From: Aquamicrobium defluvii | Lineage (GTDB): Bacteria; Pseudomonadota; Alphaproteobacteria; Rhizobiales; Rhizobiaceae | Length of the DNA: 64,000 nt | Assembly: GCF_004363725.1 (NCBI RefSeq) | Contig: NZ_SNZF01000001.1 | Location: 124,001 to 188,000 of the forward strand | Reading direction: 5' to 3' | Shown here: positions 18,537-26,528 of the stretch, one piece after another | Numbering within the stretch: position 1 is the stretch's first letter | How the letters are laid out: each line of letters begins with the position of its first letter | Program-made: the position numbers and the translations under genes | Notes under the pieces: generated by a model | The model's database searches: none | The model's input: only the letters and a program-made list of their open reading frames with translations | Told to the model about the DNA's origin: nothing

Positions 18537-19528
18537 TTTTCCTCCCCCATCAGGCTCATGTCCGTTTCCACTGTGCAGGCGGATGCCAGTTCGCCGAGTC
18601 GGCTGGACAGTTCGACAGTCTGCTCACCGCGCATCACATTGTCGATAGCGCCGTCGTTTTGCACCGCATCGAACATGCAGGCGCAATAGGCGGTGCAGAA
18701 GGTCTGATCCCGGCTTTCCCGGCAGTAGGATTCGCAAGCGTTGAGGAAGCCGGCTGCCGGGCTCTGGACCGCTGCGGGCCAGATTTGCGCAAACAGCCAG
18801 ATGCAGGCAATCAGAACCGGCTGGTGGACGAGGTAGAAGGCAAGACTGTGCTGGCCGATCGTCACAAGGGGCCGCGTGGCACGCTGCGGAAGTTCCCCGC
18901 CAAGCCGCGCCAGCAGGCCGAAATCGCGTGCGAAGCGGGCCGCCGCCATCCCCGCCAGCACGGCCGCGAACCAGGGAAACAGCGGCACATAGTCATTGGA
19001 GCGCGGGCTGACGGTGGAAAGGCCGAGCCACCATAGCACCGGGTGATCGAATGCCGGCATGCGCAGATAGTAAGGAGCGGCGGCCACCAGAAGCGCAGTC
19101 AGCGCCAGCGCCCATGCCGGAAAGCGGAGAAAAGCGAGGCCCAGCACACTGGCCAGCGCAATGTGGTGCAGGATGCCGAAGAAGATGAAGGAACCCGGAG
19201 TGGCGAACCATGTCGCCACAGTGATGGCCGCTGCGGCTGCCACGATCATGGCAAGCCGTTTGCCGAAACCGTTCCAGCGGATGCCGTTGCCATGGGCGAG
19301 CATGAGGCTGACACCGACAAGGAACAGGAAACCGGAGGCGATGCAGCGCGCGTAAATCTTCCAGCCGCCGAATGCGGTGAGCCCGGGCGGCACATAACCG
19401 AAAAACTCCAGATCCCAGGTGAAATGGTAGCTGACCATGGCCAGCAGTGCGATGCCCCGTGCGGCGTCGATGGCTTCGATGCGGCGGGCAGGTTGTTGCA
19501 GACTGCCGGGAGAAGTGGATGACTGCAT
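18533..19528 (-). CDS. DUF1624 (HGSNAT-like) membrane protein with cysteine-rich tail
   Basis: A 331-residue multi-pass membrane protein. The N-terminus (RRIEAIDAARGIALLAMVSYHFTWDLEFFG) and the membrane-embedded histidine pair near residues 121-122 match the DUF1624/heparan-alpha-glucosaminide N-acetyltransferase-like acyltransferase family (PF07786). After the last helix (about 250) a soluble tail carries C265, C269, C278, C282, C284 and C318, two CX3C pairs separated by eight residues, suggesting a disulfide- or metal-stabilised mini-domain. Substrate unknown. Confidence 0.8.
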   Translation of the reverse strand: MQSSTSPGSLQQPARRIEAIDAARGIALLAMVSYHFTWDLEFFGYVPPGLTAFGGWKIYARCIASGFLFLVGVSLMLAHGNGIRWNGFGKRLAMIVAAAAAITVATWFATPGSFIFFGILHHIALASVLGLAFLRFPAWALALTALLVAAAPYYLRMPAFDHPVLWWLGLSTVSPRSNDYVPLFPWFAAVLAGMAAARFARDFGLLARLGGELPQRATRPLVTIGQHSLAFYLVHQPVLIACIWLFAQIWPAAVQSPAAGFLNACESYCRESRDQTFCTAYCACMFDAVQNDGAIDNVMRGEQTVELSSRLGELASACTVETDMSLMGEEK

Positions 19529-19558
19529 GGAAACTCCGGAAGGTCGTCACGCCATTTC

Positions 19559-19610
19559 TAGAGCATCGGACCGGAAAGTGGAATCCGGTTTCGCTGATTC
19601 CGATGCTCTA
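19559..19610. repeat. Palindromic intergenic repeat
   Basis: Perfect 12-bp arms TAGAGCATCGGA (19559-19570) and TCCGATGCTCTA (19599-19610) enclose a second small inverted repeat (CCGGAAAGTGGAATCCGG). Palindromes of this type are abundant in Mesorhizobium-like genomes, from memory. It lies between divergent genes. Confidence 0.75.
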
Positions 19611-19941
19611 TCAATAATTTAGATCGTCCTTTGTGCGTCCGGATGGCCGCACGGCGATCTGGAGCATTTTGCAGACAGGCGGAATTTTCCCGCTTTGCAG
19701 CAATGCGGCTGACAAGCGGCAGGAGGGCGGACTGTATTGCTCGGAAACTCGAAGTCCCGCACCCCGATCTTGCCTGCAACAGTGCAATTCGATCGCTGCC
19801 GCGTTGGTCCAGAGTTGAAAAGCCTTTGGACTATCCCGTGTTTCCGCCCTTGCAGGTCGGTTTTCCGATACCGGCACCTGTCACAAAGGCTACACAATGG
19901 CGACCGGCGAGTCCGGCGGAGGGATTCGACGGGAGGATTTC
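19611..19941. other. Intergenic region upstream of the MFS gene
   Basis: About 330 bases without a supported gene. I looked for a cobalamin riboswitch because cob genes follow, and did not find the B12 box or the conserved core. Confidence 0.5.
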
Positions 19942-21141
19942 ATGGCAACGCATGTGCGTCACCCCATCTGGCTGCGGCAGGTCCGCCCGGCCGGGGCGCG
20001 CACCTTTGCATCGCTTTACACGATGGAATCCTTCGCGCGGGCGACTGTATCGAGTGTCATTCCCATTCAGGCCTATGAAATCCTGCAAAGCGAGCAGGCG
20101 GTCTCGATACTCTACACGATCGTGTCGCTGCTGGGCCTTTCCGTGACGCTGTTCATGCCCATGCTGATCGGGCGCTTTGCCCGGCGCTGGGTTTATACTG
20201 CGGGGGCCTGCCTGCTGGCGGTCGGGTCGCTGTTCTTCGTCACGGACACGCTGGCCGGGCAGGCGCTTGGCATGCTGTGCCGGGTGATGGGCGCGAGTGC
20301 GCTGTCGATTACGCTCAACCTGTACATCATGGACCATATCCGCAAGACGGAGTTCATCCGCTCCGAATCGCTGCGCTTGGCATGGTCCACCTTCGCCTGG
20401 ACAGGGGGCCCGACGCTCGGAATCCTGCTTTACACGAAATACGGCATTTACGCCGCTCATGGCGCGGTGGCTGTGTTCGCGCTAATCCTTCTGGCGCTGT
20501 TCTGGTATTATCGGCTGAGCGACAACCAGATGATCGCTGCCGGCAAGAGCCGCGCGCTGAACCCGATCACCAATATCAGCCGCTTCATCGCCCAGCCGCG
20601 GTTGCGGCTGGCATGGCTGATCGCCTTTGGCCGCAACTGCTACTGGACGACCTTTTTCGTCTATGGCCCACTGTTTATGGTCATCGCAGGCGAAGGAGAG
20701 GTGGCGGGCGGCCTGCTGATTTCCGCCGGCAATGCGTTGCTGTTCACCGCCATTTTCTGGGGCAGGGCTGGCAAGCGCTTCGGCACGCGCGGCACCATCG
20801 CGGTCGCCTTCGCCGCCATGGCCGTGACCCTGTTCGCCGCCGGCTGGGTAAGCACCACCGCCCCATTGATCACCGGGGCGCTGCTTCTGTGCGGCGCGCT
20901 GTTCGCCATCGCCATCGATGCGCTGGGTTCGACGGTGTTCATGCGCTCCGTGCATCCTTACGAGCGTTCGCAGATGGCGGCGGTCTACCGCACTTATCTC
21001 GATTTCTCGGAACTCACGCCGCCCATGATCTATTCGATCGTGCTGGCTTTTTTCGGGCTCGGCTCGGTTTTCGTCACGCTCGGGCTGCTGATGGCGGGCT
21101 GCGCGGCGGTAAGCTGGCGTTATGTGCCGAAGTCGATGTAA
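19942..21141 (+). CDS. MFS transporter upstream of cobU
   Basis: A 399-residue protein with about 12 membrane helices and the MFS loop 2-3 pattern (GRFARRWVYTAG). The ATG at 19942 follows GGGAGGA at 5 bases; a longer frame from 19897 lacks such a site. Substrate cannot be read from sequence. It lies 11 bases upstream of cobU in the same direction, so co-transcription with the cobalamin genes is likely, which makes a role in corrinoid or precursor transport conceivable but unproven. Confidence 0.8.
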   Translation: MATHVRHPIWLRQVRPAGARTFASLYTMESFARATVSSVIPIQAYEILQSEQAVSILYTIVSLLGLSVTLFMPMLIGRFARRWVYTAGACLLAVGSLFFVTDTLAGQALGMLCRVMGASALSITLNLYIMDHIRKTEFIRSESLRLAWSTFAWTGGPTLGILLYTKYGIYAAHGAVAVFALILLALFWYYRLSDNQMIAAGKSRALNPITNISRFIAQPRLRLAWLIAFGRNCYWTTFFVYGPLFMVIAGEGEVAGGLLISAGNALLFTAIFWGRAGKRFGTRGTIAVAFAAMAVTLFAAGWVSTTAPLITGALLLCGALFAIAIDALGSTVFMRSVHPYERSQMAAVYRTYLDFSELTPPMIYSIVLAFFGLGSVFVTLGLLMAGCAAVSWRYVPKSM

Positions 21142-21152
21142 GAGTGGCCGCC

Positions 21153-21659
21153 ATGAAGGGTCTGACATTCATCATCGGCGGCGCGCGCTCCGGCAAGAGC
21201 CGGCATGCGGAGGAACTGGTGACGTCGCTGCCGGGATCGTGGACCTATATCGCGACGGCCGAGGCTTACGACGACGAGATGCGCGCGCGGATAGGCGAGC
21301 ATCGCAGCCGGCGCGGCGCTGGCTGGCAAACGGTCGATGCACCCCTCGATCTCGCCGGCGCGCTTGCCGCGCAGCCGCAGGGACAGCCGGTGCTGGTCGA
21401 TTGCCTGACATTGTGGCTCACCAACCACATGCTGGCCGGACACGATCCCGATGCCGAGTGTGGCCGGCTCGCCGAGGTGCTCGCCAATCCGCGTGGACCG
21501 TGGTTCGTGGTGTCCAACGAGGTGGGGCAAGGCATCGTGCCGGACAATGCACTGGCCCGCCGTTTCCGCGATGAGGCGGGGCGGCTCAACCAGAGAATCG
21601 CAGGTCTGGCCGACAAGGTCCTGATGATGGTGGCCGGGTTGCCGCTGAAGGTGAAGTGA
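21153..21659 (+). CDS. cobU: Adenosylcobinamide kinase / adenosylcobinamide-phosphate guanylyltransferase
   Basis: Bifunctional enzyme (CobU/CobP) of the nucleotide-loop assembly of cobalamin: phosphorylates adenosylcobinamide and then transfers GMP. The 168-residue length is typical. P-loop GGARSGKS at residues 9-16, then the DCLTLWLTN motif and VSNEVGQGIVP. A GTG at 21144 in the same frame is an alternative start. cobO follows after one base, so the pair is coupled. Confidence 0.95.
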   Translation: MKGLTFIIGGARSGKSRHAEELVTSLPGSWTYIATAEAYDDEMRARIGEHRSRRGAGWQTVDAPLDLAGALAAQPQGQPVLVDCLTLWLTNHMLAGHDPDAECGRLAEVLANPRGPWFVVSNEVGQGIVPDNALARRFRDEAGRLNQRIAGLADKVLMMVAGLPLKVK

Positions 21660-21660
21660 G

Positions 21661-22284
21661 ATGGCGGACGAACGCAGGATCGACGATGCGGAAGCCGAGC
21701 GCCACCGCATCAAGATGGAAAAGCGCAAGGCGGTTCAGGATGCCGAGGTGGCCGCAAAGACGGTCGAGAAGGGCCTGCTGATCGTCAACACCGGGCCGGG
21801 AAAAGGCAAGAGCACGGCCGCCTTCGGGCTGGCGCTGCGCATGCTGGGCCATGGTCGCCGTGTCGGCGTCGTCCAGTTCATCAAGGGGGCGTGGCATTCG
21901 GGCGAGCAGGATGCTCTCGCGCGGTTCGGCGATCTGGTTTCCTGGCACACCATGGGTGAAGGCTTTACCTGGGAAACGCAGGACCTGAAGCGCGACATCG
22001 CCGCCGCGCAGGCGGCGTGGGCGAAGGCGCTTGAACTGATGGCCGATCCGACGATAAGCCTCGTTGTTCTCGACGAACTCAACATCGCGCTGCGCTACGA
22101 CTATCTCGATGTTGAAAACGTCGTCGCGGTGCTGAAGGCGCGTCGCGAGGGGTTGCATGTCGTCGTCACCGGCCGTAACGCCAGGCCGACGCTGGTCGAC
22201 GCCGCAGATCTCGTCACCGAAATGGGGTCGACCAAACATCATTTCGCTGCCGGGGTGAAGGCGCAAAAGGGAATAGAATTCTAG
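21661..22284 (+). CDS. cobO: Cob(I)yrinic acid a,c-diamide adenosyltransferase
   Basis: ATP:corrinoid adenosyltransferase of the CobA/CobO family, adding the upper 5'-deoxyadenosyl ligand. At 207 residues it is normal length. The P-loop-like NTGPGKGKSTAAFG starts near residue 43, and the family motifs VQFIKGAWHSGE, VVLDELNIALRYDYL and VVTGRNARPTLVDAADLVTEM follow. It begins one base after cobU and ends with a one-base overlap onto the next methyltransferase gene. Confidence 0.96.
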   Translation: MADERRIDDAEAERHRIKMEKRKAVQDAEVAAKTVEKGLLIVNTGPGKGKSTAAFGLALRMLGHGRRVGVVQFIKGAWHSGEQDALARFGDLVSWHTMGEGFTWETQDLKRDIAAAQAAWAKALELMADPTISLVVLDELNIALRYDYLDVENVVAVLKARREGLHVVVTGRNARPTLVDAADLVTEMGSTKHHFAAGVKAQKGIEF

Positions 22285-23036
22285 TGCAAAATCGTTATGC
22301 AACTCTGGCCGCCCGGGTCTACGAACTGGACAAGCCGGTAGGGCGCTCCTTCGGCGACGTCGAGTTCTATCTGGAGAGGCTGAAAGGCGTGAGCGGCCCG
22401 ATTCTGGAGCCGGCTGTCGGCAACGGGCGCCTGCTGGTGCCGCTGCTTGAGGCGGGACTGGATGTGAAAGGCTTCGACGCTTCCGAGGAAATGCTGTCTT
22501 ATTGCCGTGCGGCCTGTGCGAGTCGGTCGCTGTCCGTCCAGCTGAGTGCGCAGACCTTCGAGGCTTTTTCCTATGACGAGCGCTTCGAGGCCATTCTCGT
22601 ACCGCTGGGCTCAATCCAGCTCATCACCGACCATGAAGCTGCGCTGGCGGTCCTGAAGCGCTTTCATGACCATCTTGCGCCGGGAGGCCGGCTGATCCTC
22701 GATCTCGACACCATCGACGGCTTCCTCGATGCGCCGCATTCGGTGCGAACGTGGAAGGCGGGAGACGATCTTCTGACGCTGACCGCCGACAGGATCGACA
22801 CGGATTATGTGGCGCAGACAACCACGACCAGCCTGCGCTATGAACATTGGCGGGCCGGCAAGCTGGTGGACAGCGAAATCGATCTGTTTTGCCTGCGCTG
22901 GTGGGGCGTAGCGGAGTTCGGGATGGCGTTGCAGGCGGCAGGCTTTACCGGCGTGGCTGCCTGCGGCGACTATCAGCATGGCCGCAAACCGCAAAAAGGC
23001 GATGGCATCATCACCTTCGAGGCGCGGCGGGCGTAG
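22284..23036 (+). CDS. Class I SAM-dependent methyltransferase
   Basis: A 250-residue methyltransferase of unknown substrate. Residues 35-110 form the SAM-binding Rossmann core (GPILEPAVGNGRLLVPLLEAG, then the acidic FDAS end of strand 2), with LAPGGRLILDLDTIDGF further on. The GTG start shares its first base with the cobO stop, so it is tightly coupled to cobU-cobO. It is not one of the recognised corrin-ring methyltransferases (CobA, I, J, M, F, L), which have a different fold. It converges with cobD after zero bases. Confidence 0.8.
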   Translation: MQNRYATLAARVYELDKPVGRSFGDVEFYLERLKGVSGPILEPAVGNGRLLVPLLEAGLDVKGFDASEEMLSYCRAACASRSLSVQLSAQTFEAFSYDERFEAILVPLGSIQLITDHEAALAVLKRFHDHLAPGGRLILDLDTIDGFLDAPHSVRTWKAGDDLLTLTADRIDTDYVAQTTTTSLRYEHWRAGKLVDSEIDLFCLRWWGVAEFGMALQAAGFTGVAACGDYQHGRKPQKGDGIITFEARRA

Positions 23037-24005
23037 TCAGACCAGCCAGATTCCTGCTGCGACAAGCCCGAACAAGGCGATCAGCAGCATGTCGGCCATC
23101 CGGTAGAGCTTCAGCGCGCGCCGGATATCGGCGGCACTGGCTTCGCGCCGTCCCCCTTCGCCCATGAAGGCGTCCTCCACCGTCACGCCGCCATAGACGC
23201 GCGGACCGGCAAGAGCGAGCCCCAGCGCGCCGGCCATGGCGGCTTCCGGCCAGCCGGCATTGGGTGAGCGGTGCTTGCGCGCATCGCGCCATATTGCCTT
23301 CCAGCCCGAGCCGGGATCGGCCCTTTTCATCAGGAAGGCCGCGGCAACGATCAGCAGGCCGGTGAGCCGGGAGGCCGGCAGATTGACGAGATCGTCGAAG
23401 CGCGCCGAGGCCCAGCCGAATGCTTCGTGGCGCGGGGTGCGATGGCCGATCATGGAATCGGCGGTGTTGACGGCCTTGTAGGTGACGCCTCCGGTCAGCC
23501 CGCCCAACCCAAGCCACAAGGCGGGGGCCACGATGCCGTCGGAGAAATTCTCGGCAAGACTTTCGATCGCGGCGCGGGAGACGCCGGCCTCGTCAAGCTG
23601 TTCGGGGTCGCGGCCGACGATCATGGAAACTGCCTTGCGGCCGGCTTCGAGACCGCCTGTTTCCAGTGCCGTCGCAACTGCCTCGACATGCTCTCCAAGG
23701 CTGCGCTGCGACAGCAACGCGGATGCGAGTATTGCCGTGGCGATGAAGCCGAAAGCAATGCGGCCGAACAGGGCCTCAACCACGAATGCGACGGCTGCCG
23801 GCACCGACACGATCGCCACCAGTGCCAGCACGCCGCAAAATCGCCTTGACGTGTCGCCGTGGGATGCACGGTTGAGCGTGCGGTCGAGACAGGATATCAG
23901 CCTGCCGATCCAGGTGACCGGATGGCCGATGGCGCGGAAGAGCCAATCCGGGTATCCGGCGATGCGTTCGGCAAGCAGCGAAATGAAGGCGATCAGGACC
24001 GACAT
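23037..24005 (-). CDS. cobD: Adenosylcobinamide-phosphate synthase (CobD/CbiB)
   Basis: Membrane enzyme attaching the aminopropanol (or its phosphate) to adenosylcobyric acid. The 322-residue protein has the family features: start AERIAGYPDWLFRAIGHPVTWIG, GRDPEQLDEAGVSRAAIESLAENFSDGIVAPALW, and VNTADSMIGHR, with four or five membrane helices. Its start codon (24003-24005) and the start of divergent cobC (24004-24006) overlap in the sequence CATG. The symbol follows Pseudomonas denitrificans usage (CbiB in Salmonella). Confidence 0.94.
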   Translation of the reverse strand: MSVLIAFISLLAERIAGYPDWLFRAIGHPVTWIGRLISCLDRTLNRASHGDTSRRFCGVLALVAIVSVPAAVAFVVEALFGRIAFGFIATAILASALLSQRSLGEHVEAVATALETGGLEAGRKAVSMIVGRDPEQLDEAGVSRAAIESLAENFSDGIVAPALWLGLGGLTGGVTYKAVNTADSMIGHRTPRHEAFGWASARFDDLVNLPASRLTGLLIVAAAFLMKRADPGSGWKAIWRDARKHRSPNAGWPEAAMAGALGLALAGPRVYGGVTVEDAFMGEGGRREASAADIRRALKLYRMADMLLIALFGLVAAGIWLV

Positions 24006-25032
24006 GGATATTCCGGGCGAGGTTTTGGCGGCGGTCGATCATGGCGGAAGCCTCGGCCGGGCCCGGGCGCTGTTTCCGCAGGCGCCGGAACCGTTCGTCG
24101 ATCTCTCGACCGGGATCAATCCGCACTCCTACCCGCTTTTCGACCTGCCCGCCACCGCATTGACCCGTCTGCCCGAGCGGGAGCGGATAGACGAATTGTC
24201 GGCGATTGCGGCCGGCGCCTATGGAGCGCCGTCGCCCGCAAATATTGCAGGCGCGCCGGGCACCCAGATTCTTCTGCCGCGCGTCTGTATGCTGGCTAGG
24301 CCGGGCAGGGCTCTGGTGCTCGGCCCAACCTATGCCGAGCATGCCCGTGCCGCACGCATTGCCGGCCATGAGGTTGAAGAGGCTACGGATTTCGAGGCGC
24401 TGCGCGCGGCGGACCTTGCCATCGTCGTCAATCCGAACAATCCGGACGGGCGCATGATTGCCCGCCGGGATTTGCTGGAACTGGCTTCTCATATGAAGGC
24501 CAAAGGCGGTTTTCTGGTGGTGGACGAAGCGTTCATGGACGTCGGTCCGCCTGAGGAAAGCGTTGCCGGCGATGCGGAGCGGGGCGGGCTGGTCGTGCTG
24601 CGCTCCTTCGGCAAGTTTTTTGGACTGGCCGGTGTGCGGCTGGGGTTTGCCCTTGCCGAAAAGGCGACGGTTGCACGGCTTGCCGCCGGGTTCGGTCCAT
24701 GGGCCGTTTCCGGTCCGGCGCTGGAATATGGCATCAGGGCGCTTTCCGATACGAGCTGGCAGCGGGACATGAGGGCGCGGCTGACGGGCGAGGCGGCGCG
24801 GCTCGACAGCCTGTTTGCACGCCATGACGTTGAGGTTCGGAGCGGCACGCCGCTTTATCGCTACATGGAGTTCCCGGAAGCGGGCAGGCTGTTCCGCGCC
24901 CTTGGGCGAGCGGGAATATTGCTCCGCCATTTCGAGGATCGGCCGCATGCGCTGCGCGCCGGTCTGCCGGGAAGTGAGGAGGAGTGGCGGCGGCTGGAAG
25001 CTGCGCTGGCCGGATGGAAGGGCGCGCAATGA
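24004..25032 (+). CDS. cobC: L-threonine-O-3-phosphate decarboxylase-type cobalamin enzyme CobC
   Basis: PLP-dependent fold-type I enzyme that supplies (R)-1-amino-2-propanol phosphate for the nucleotide loop (called CobD in Salmonella). The 342-residue protein shows DLSTGINPHSYP near residue 31, NPNNPDGR, VVDEAFMDV and the PLP-lysine motif SFGKFFGLAG with K204. A much longer open frame runs upstream across cobD, but only from 24004 does the sequence resemble the family. The stop overlaps the next start by 4 bp (ATGA). Confidence 0.93.
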   Translation: MDIPGEVLAAVDHGGSLGRARALFPQAPEPFVDLSTGINPHSYPLFDLPATALTRLPERERIDELSAIAAGAYGAPSPANIAGAPGTQILLPRVCMLARPGRALVLGPTYAEHARAARIAGHEVEEATDFEALRAADLAIVVNPNNPDGRMIARRDLLELASHMKAKGGFLVVDEAFMDVGPPEESVAGDAERGGLVVLRSFGKFFGLAGVRLGFALAEKATVARLAAGFGPWAVSGPALEYGIRALSDTSWQRDMRARLTGEAARLDSLFARHDVEVRSGTPLYRYMEFPEAGRLFRALGRAGILLRHFEDRPHALRAGLPGSEEEWRRLEAALAGWKGAQ

Positions 25033-25538
25033 TCCATGTCTGTCCGCTTTCAAGGCTGGAACAGACCGTTTCGCGAACCGGTGCGGGACGGCTGGTCACG
25101 CTGCTTTCCGCTGACATGGACATGGTGCGCCCGGCCTCGATTGCGGCGCAGGACCACCTTTACCTTCGCATGAACGACATCGCCGAACTGCGCGATGGGC
25201 TGACCATGCCGGGCGAGGAGCATGTGCGCCGCCTTCTGGGTTTCGCATATGAATGGGACCGGGCAAAGCCCATGGTCGTTCATTGCTATGCCGGAGTCAG
25301 CCGCTCCACGGCAGCCGCCTATATCGTCGCTGCGGCCCTTAACCCTGCGCAGTGCGAGGCCGAACTGGCTGCCATGCTGCGCTGGCTGTCGCCCTCGGCC
25401 ACGCCCAATCCGCGCCTGATCGCTGTGGCCGATGTGCTGCTTGGACGAGAGGGGCGCATGGTGGCGGCGATAAAGGGCATCGGGCGCGGCGCGGAGGCGT
25501 TCGAAGGCGAGCCGTTCGAGCTCGACCCGTTCGGTTAA
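25029..25538 (+). CDS. Protein-tyrosine-phosphatase-like protein coupled to cobC
   Basis: A 169-residue phosphatase of the dual-specificity/tyrosine phosphatase superfamily. The CX5R loop reads HCYAGVSRST with nucleophile C86 and R92. The general acid is probably in the MNDIAEL segment. It overlaps cobC by ATGA, so it is translated with a cobalamin-loop enzyme. A role in cobalamin synthesis (for example dephosphorylating alpha-ribazole phosphate or a cobamide phosphate, for which no CobC-Salmonella-type phosphatase is seen in this window) is inference from position only. The TAA is inside repeat R2. Confidence 0.85.
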   Translation: MIHVCPLSRLEQTVSRTGAGRLVTLLSADMDMVRPASIAAQDHLYLRMNDIAELRDGLTMPGEEHVRRLLGFAYEWDRAKPMVVHCYAGVSRSTAAAYIVAAALNPAQCEAELAAMLRWLSPSATPNPRLIAVADVLLGREGRMVAAIKGIGRGAEAFEGEPFELDPFG

Positions 25539-25640
25539 AGCGTGTCGCGATCTTTCAGATTCCCTCCTAACGCTTTACGTTGTTGTTTTTACGCATGTCG
25601 TTATCCCGAAACCGGTTTCCACTTTCGGGCGACATGCTTT
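25538..25640. repeat. Dispersed double-hairpin repeat, copy R2
   Basis: A full-length copy: left hairpin AAGCGT...ACGCTT, right hairpin GCATGTCG...CCCGAAACCGG...TTTCGGGCGACATGC. It exactly fills the gap between converging genes and touches both stop codons (phosphatase TAA 25536-25538, creatininase-family TAA 25639-25641). Confidence 0.9.
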
Positions 25641-26442
25641 AGGTCAACCAATCGGAAAGCTTCGCCTTGCGCACGTCCTCCAGAAGTGTGACAAAGCCTC
25701 TGGCCTGATGCTGCGCCGTCAGCCGGCCCTTCCCGGCCGTGGCTGCGGCGGCGTTGCCGACCACGCCATGCGGATTGAGATCGCTGGCGATCCACGCAAA
25801 GGCATGCGGGCTTTGCGCGTTGAGCAGGGCGAACTCCTTCTCGGCCCTGTCGGCGCTGGATGGGAAATCCTGCGCCTTGCGGGGATCGACGAGGTCGGGC
25901 CGGAAATGCAGCATCAGCGAGGTTTCCACGTCGCCACCGTGGATGCCGCGCCGCACCTCATGAGCGCTGAACAGCCCTTCCGGCCTTCCGAAACGCTCCC
26001 AGCTCGTGCGCACCGCCATCATGCCGAAACGGACGCGCAGATTGCGGGTGACGATTCCCATCACCTCCTCGTTGCCGCCATGAGAGGTGATGACGACGAG
26101 CTTTCGCACGCCGGCACGCGCCACGGAAGATCCGAGCTCGGTCCATGCCTCGATCAGATTGGTAGCAGGGAGAGTGAGCGTTCCCGGTGCATGGATATGC
26201 TCGTCCGATTTGCCGATTGCCTGAACCGGAAGGATGCGCAAATCGAGGTCATGCGGCACAAGCGGAATGGCCGTCTCAAGCATGCCGTTCATGATGTCGG
26301 CATCGGTGGACAGCGGCAGATGCGGTCCGTGTTGCTCGACGGCGGCTACCGGCAGCACGGCAATGGTCTGCTCGGTATCGATGCGCGCAAAGTCTGGCGC
26401 CTTGAAGTCCCCCCACCAGATTTTCCGCCGTTGCGCTGCCAT
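25639..26442 (-). CDS. Creatininase family protein
   Basis: A 267-residue metal-dependent amidohydrolase-like protein (creatininase superfamily, which also holds FAPy deformylase and MftE). Metal-binding motifs are visible: EQHGPHLPLSTDAD near residue 36, the SHGGNEEV glycine motif, and HGGDVETS. The ATG at 26442 follows AGGA at a good distance and begins AAQRRKIWWGDF; 30 further codons are open upstream but overlap the aminotransferase end. Substrate unknown; creatinine is only one option. Confidence 0.88.
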   Translation of the reverse strand: MAAQRRKIWWGDFKAPDFARIDTEQTIAVLPVAAVEQHGPHLPLSTDADIMNGMLETAIPLVPHDLDLRILPVQAIGKSDEHIHAPGTLTLPATNLIEAWTELGSSVARAGVRKLVVITSHGGNEEVMGIVTRNLRVRFGMMAVRTSWERFGRPEGLFSAHEVRRGIHGGDVETSLMLHFRPDLVDPRKAQDFPSSADRAEKEFALLNAQSPHAFAWIASDLNPHGVVGNAAAATAGKGRLTAQHQARGFVTLLEDVRKAKLSDWLT

Positions 26443-26528
26443 TACGGGTTTCCTGTCCGTTGTATCGGATATCCTTCGATCACTATCGGTTCCGGCGGTG
26501 CCTGTCGATGCGAGGGTGTCGCGGGAAT

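Noticed and set aside
19611-19941. Possible cobalamin riboswitch upstream of the MFS-cobU-cobO unit, and similarly before cobQ.
   Set aside because: The conserved core and B12 box were looked for by eye and not found in either leader. A covariance search could still reveal a divergent one.
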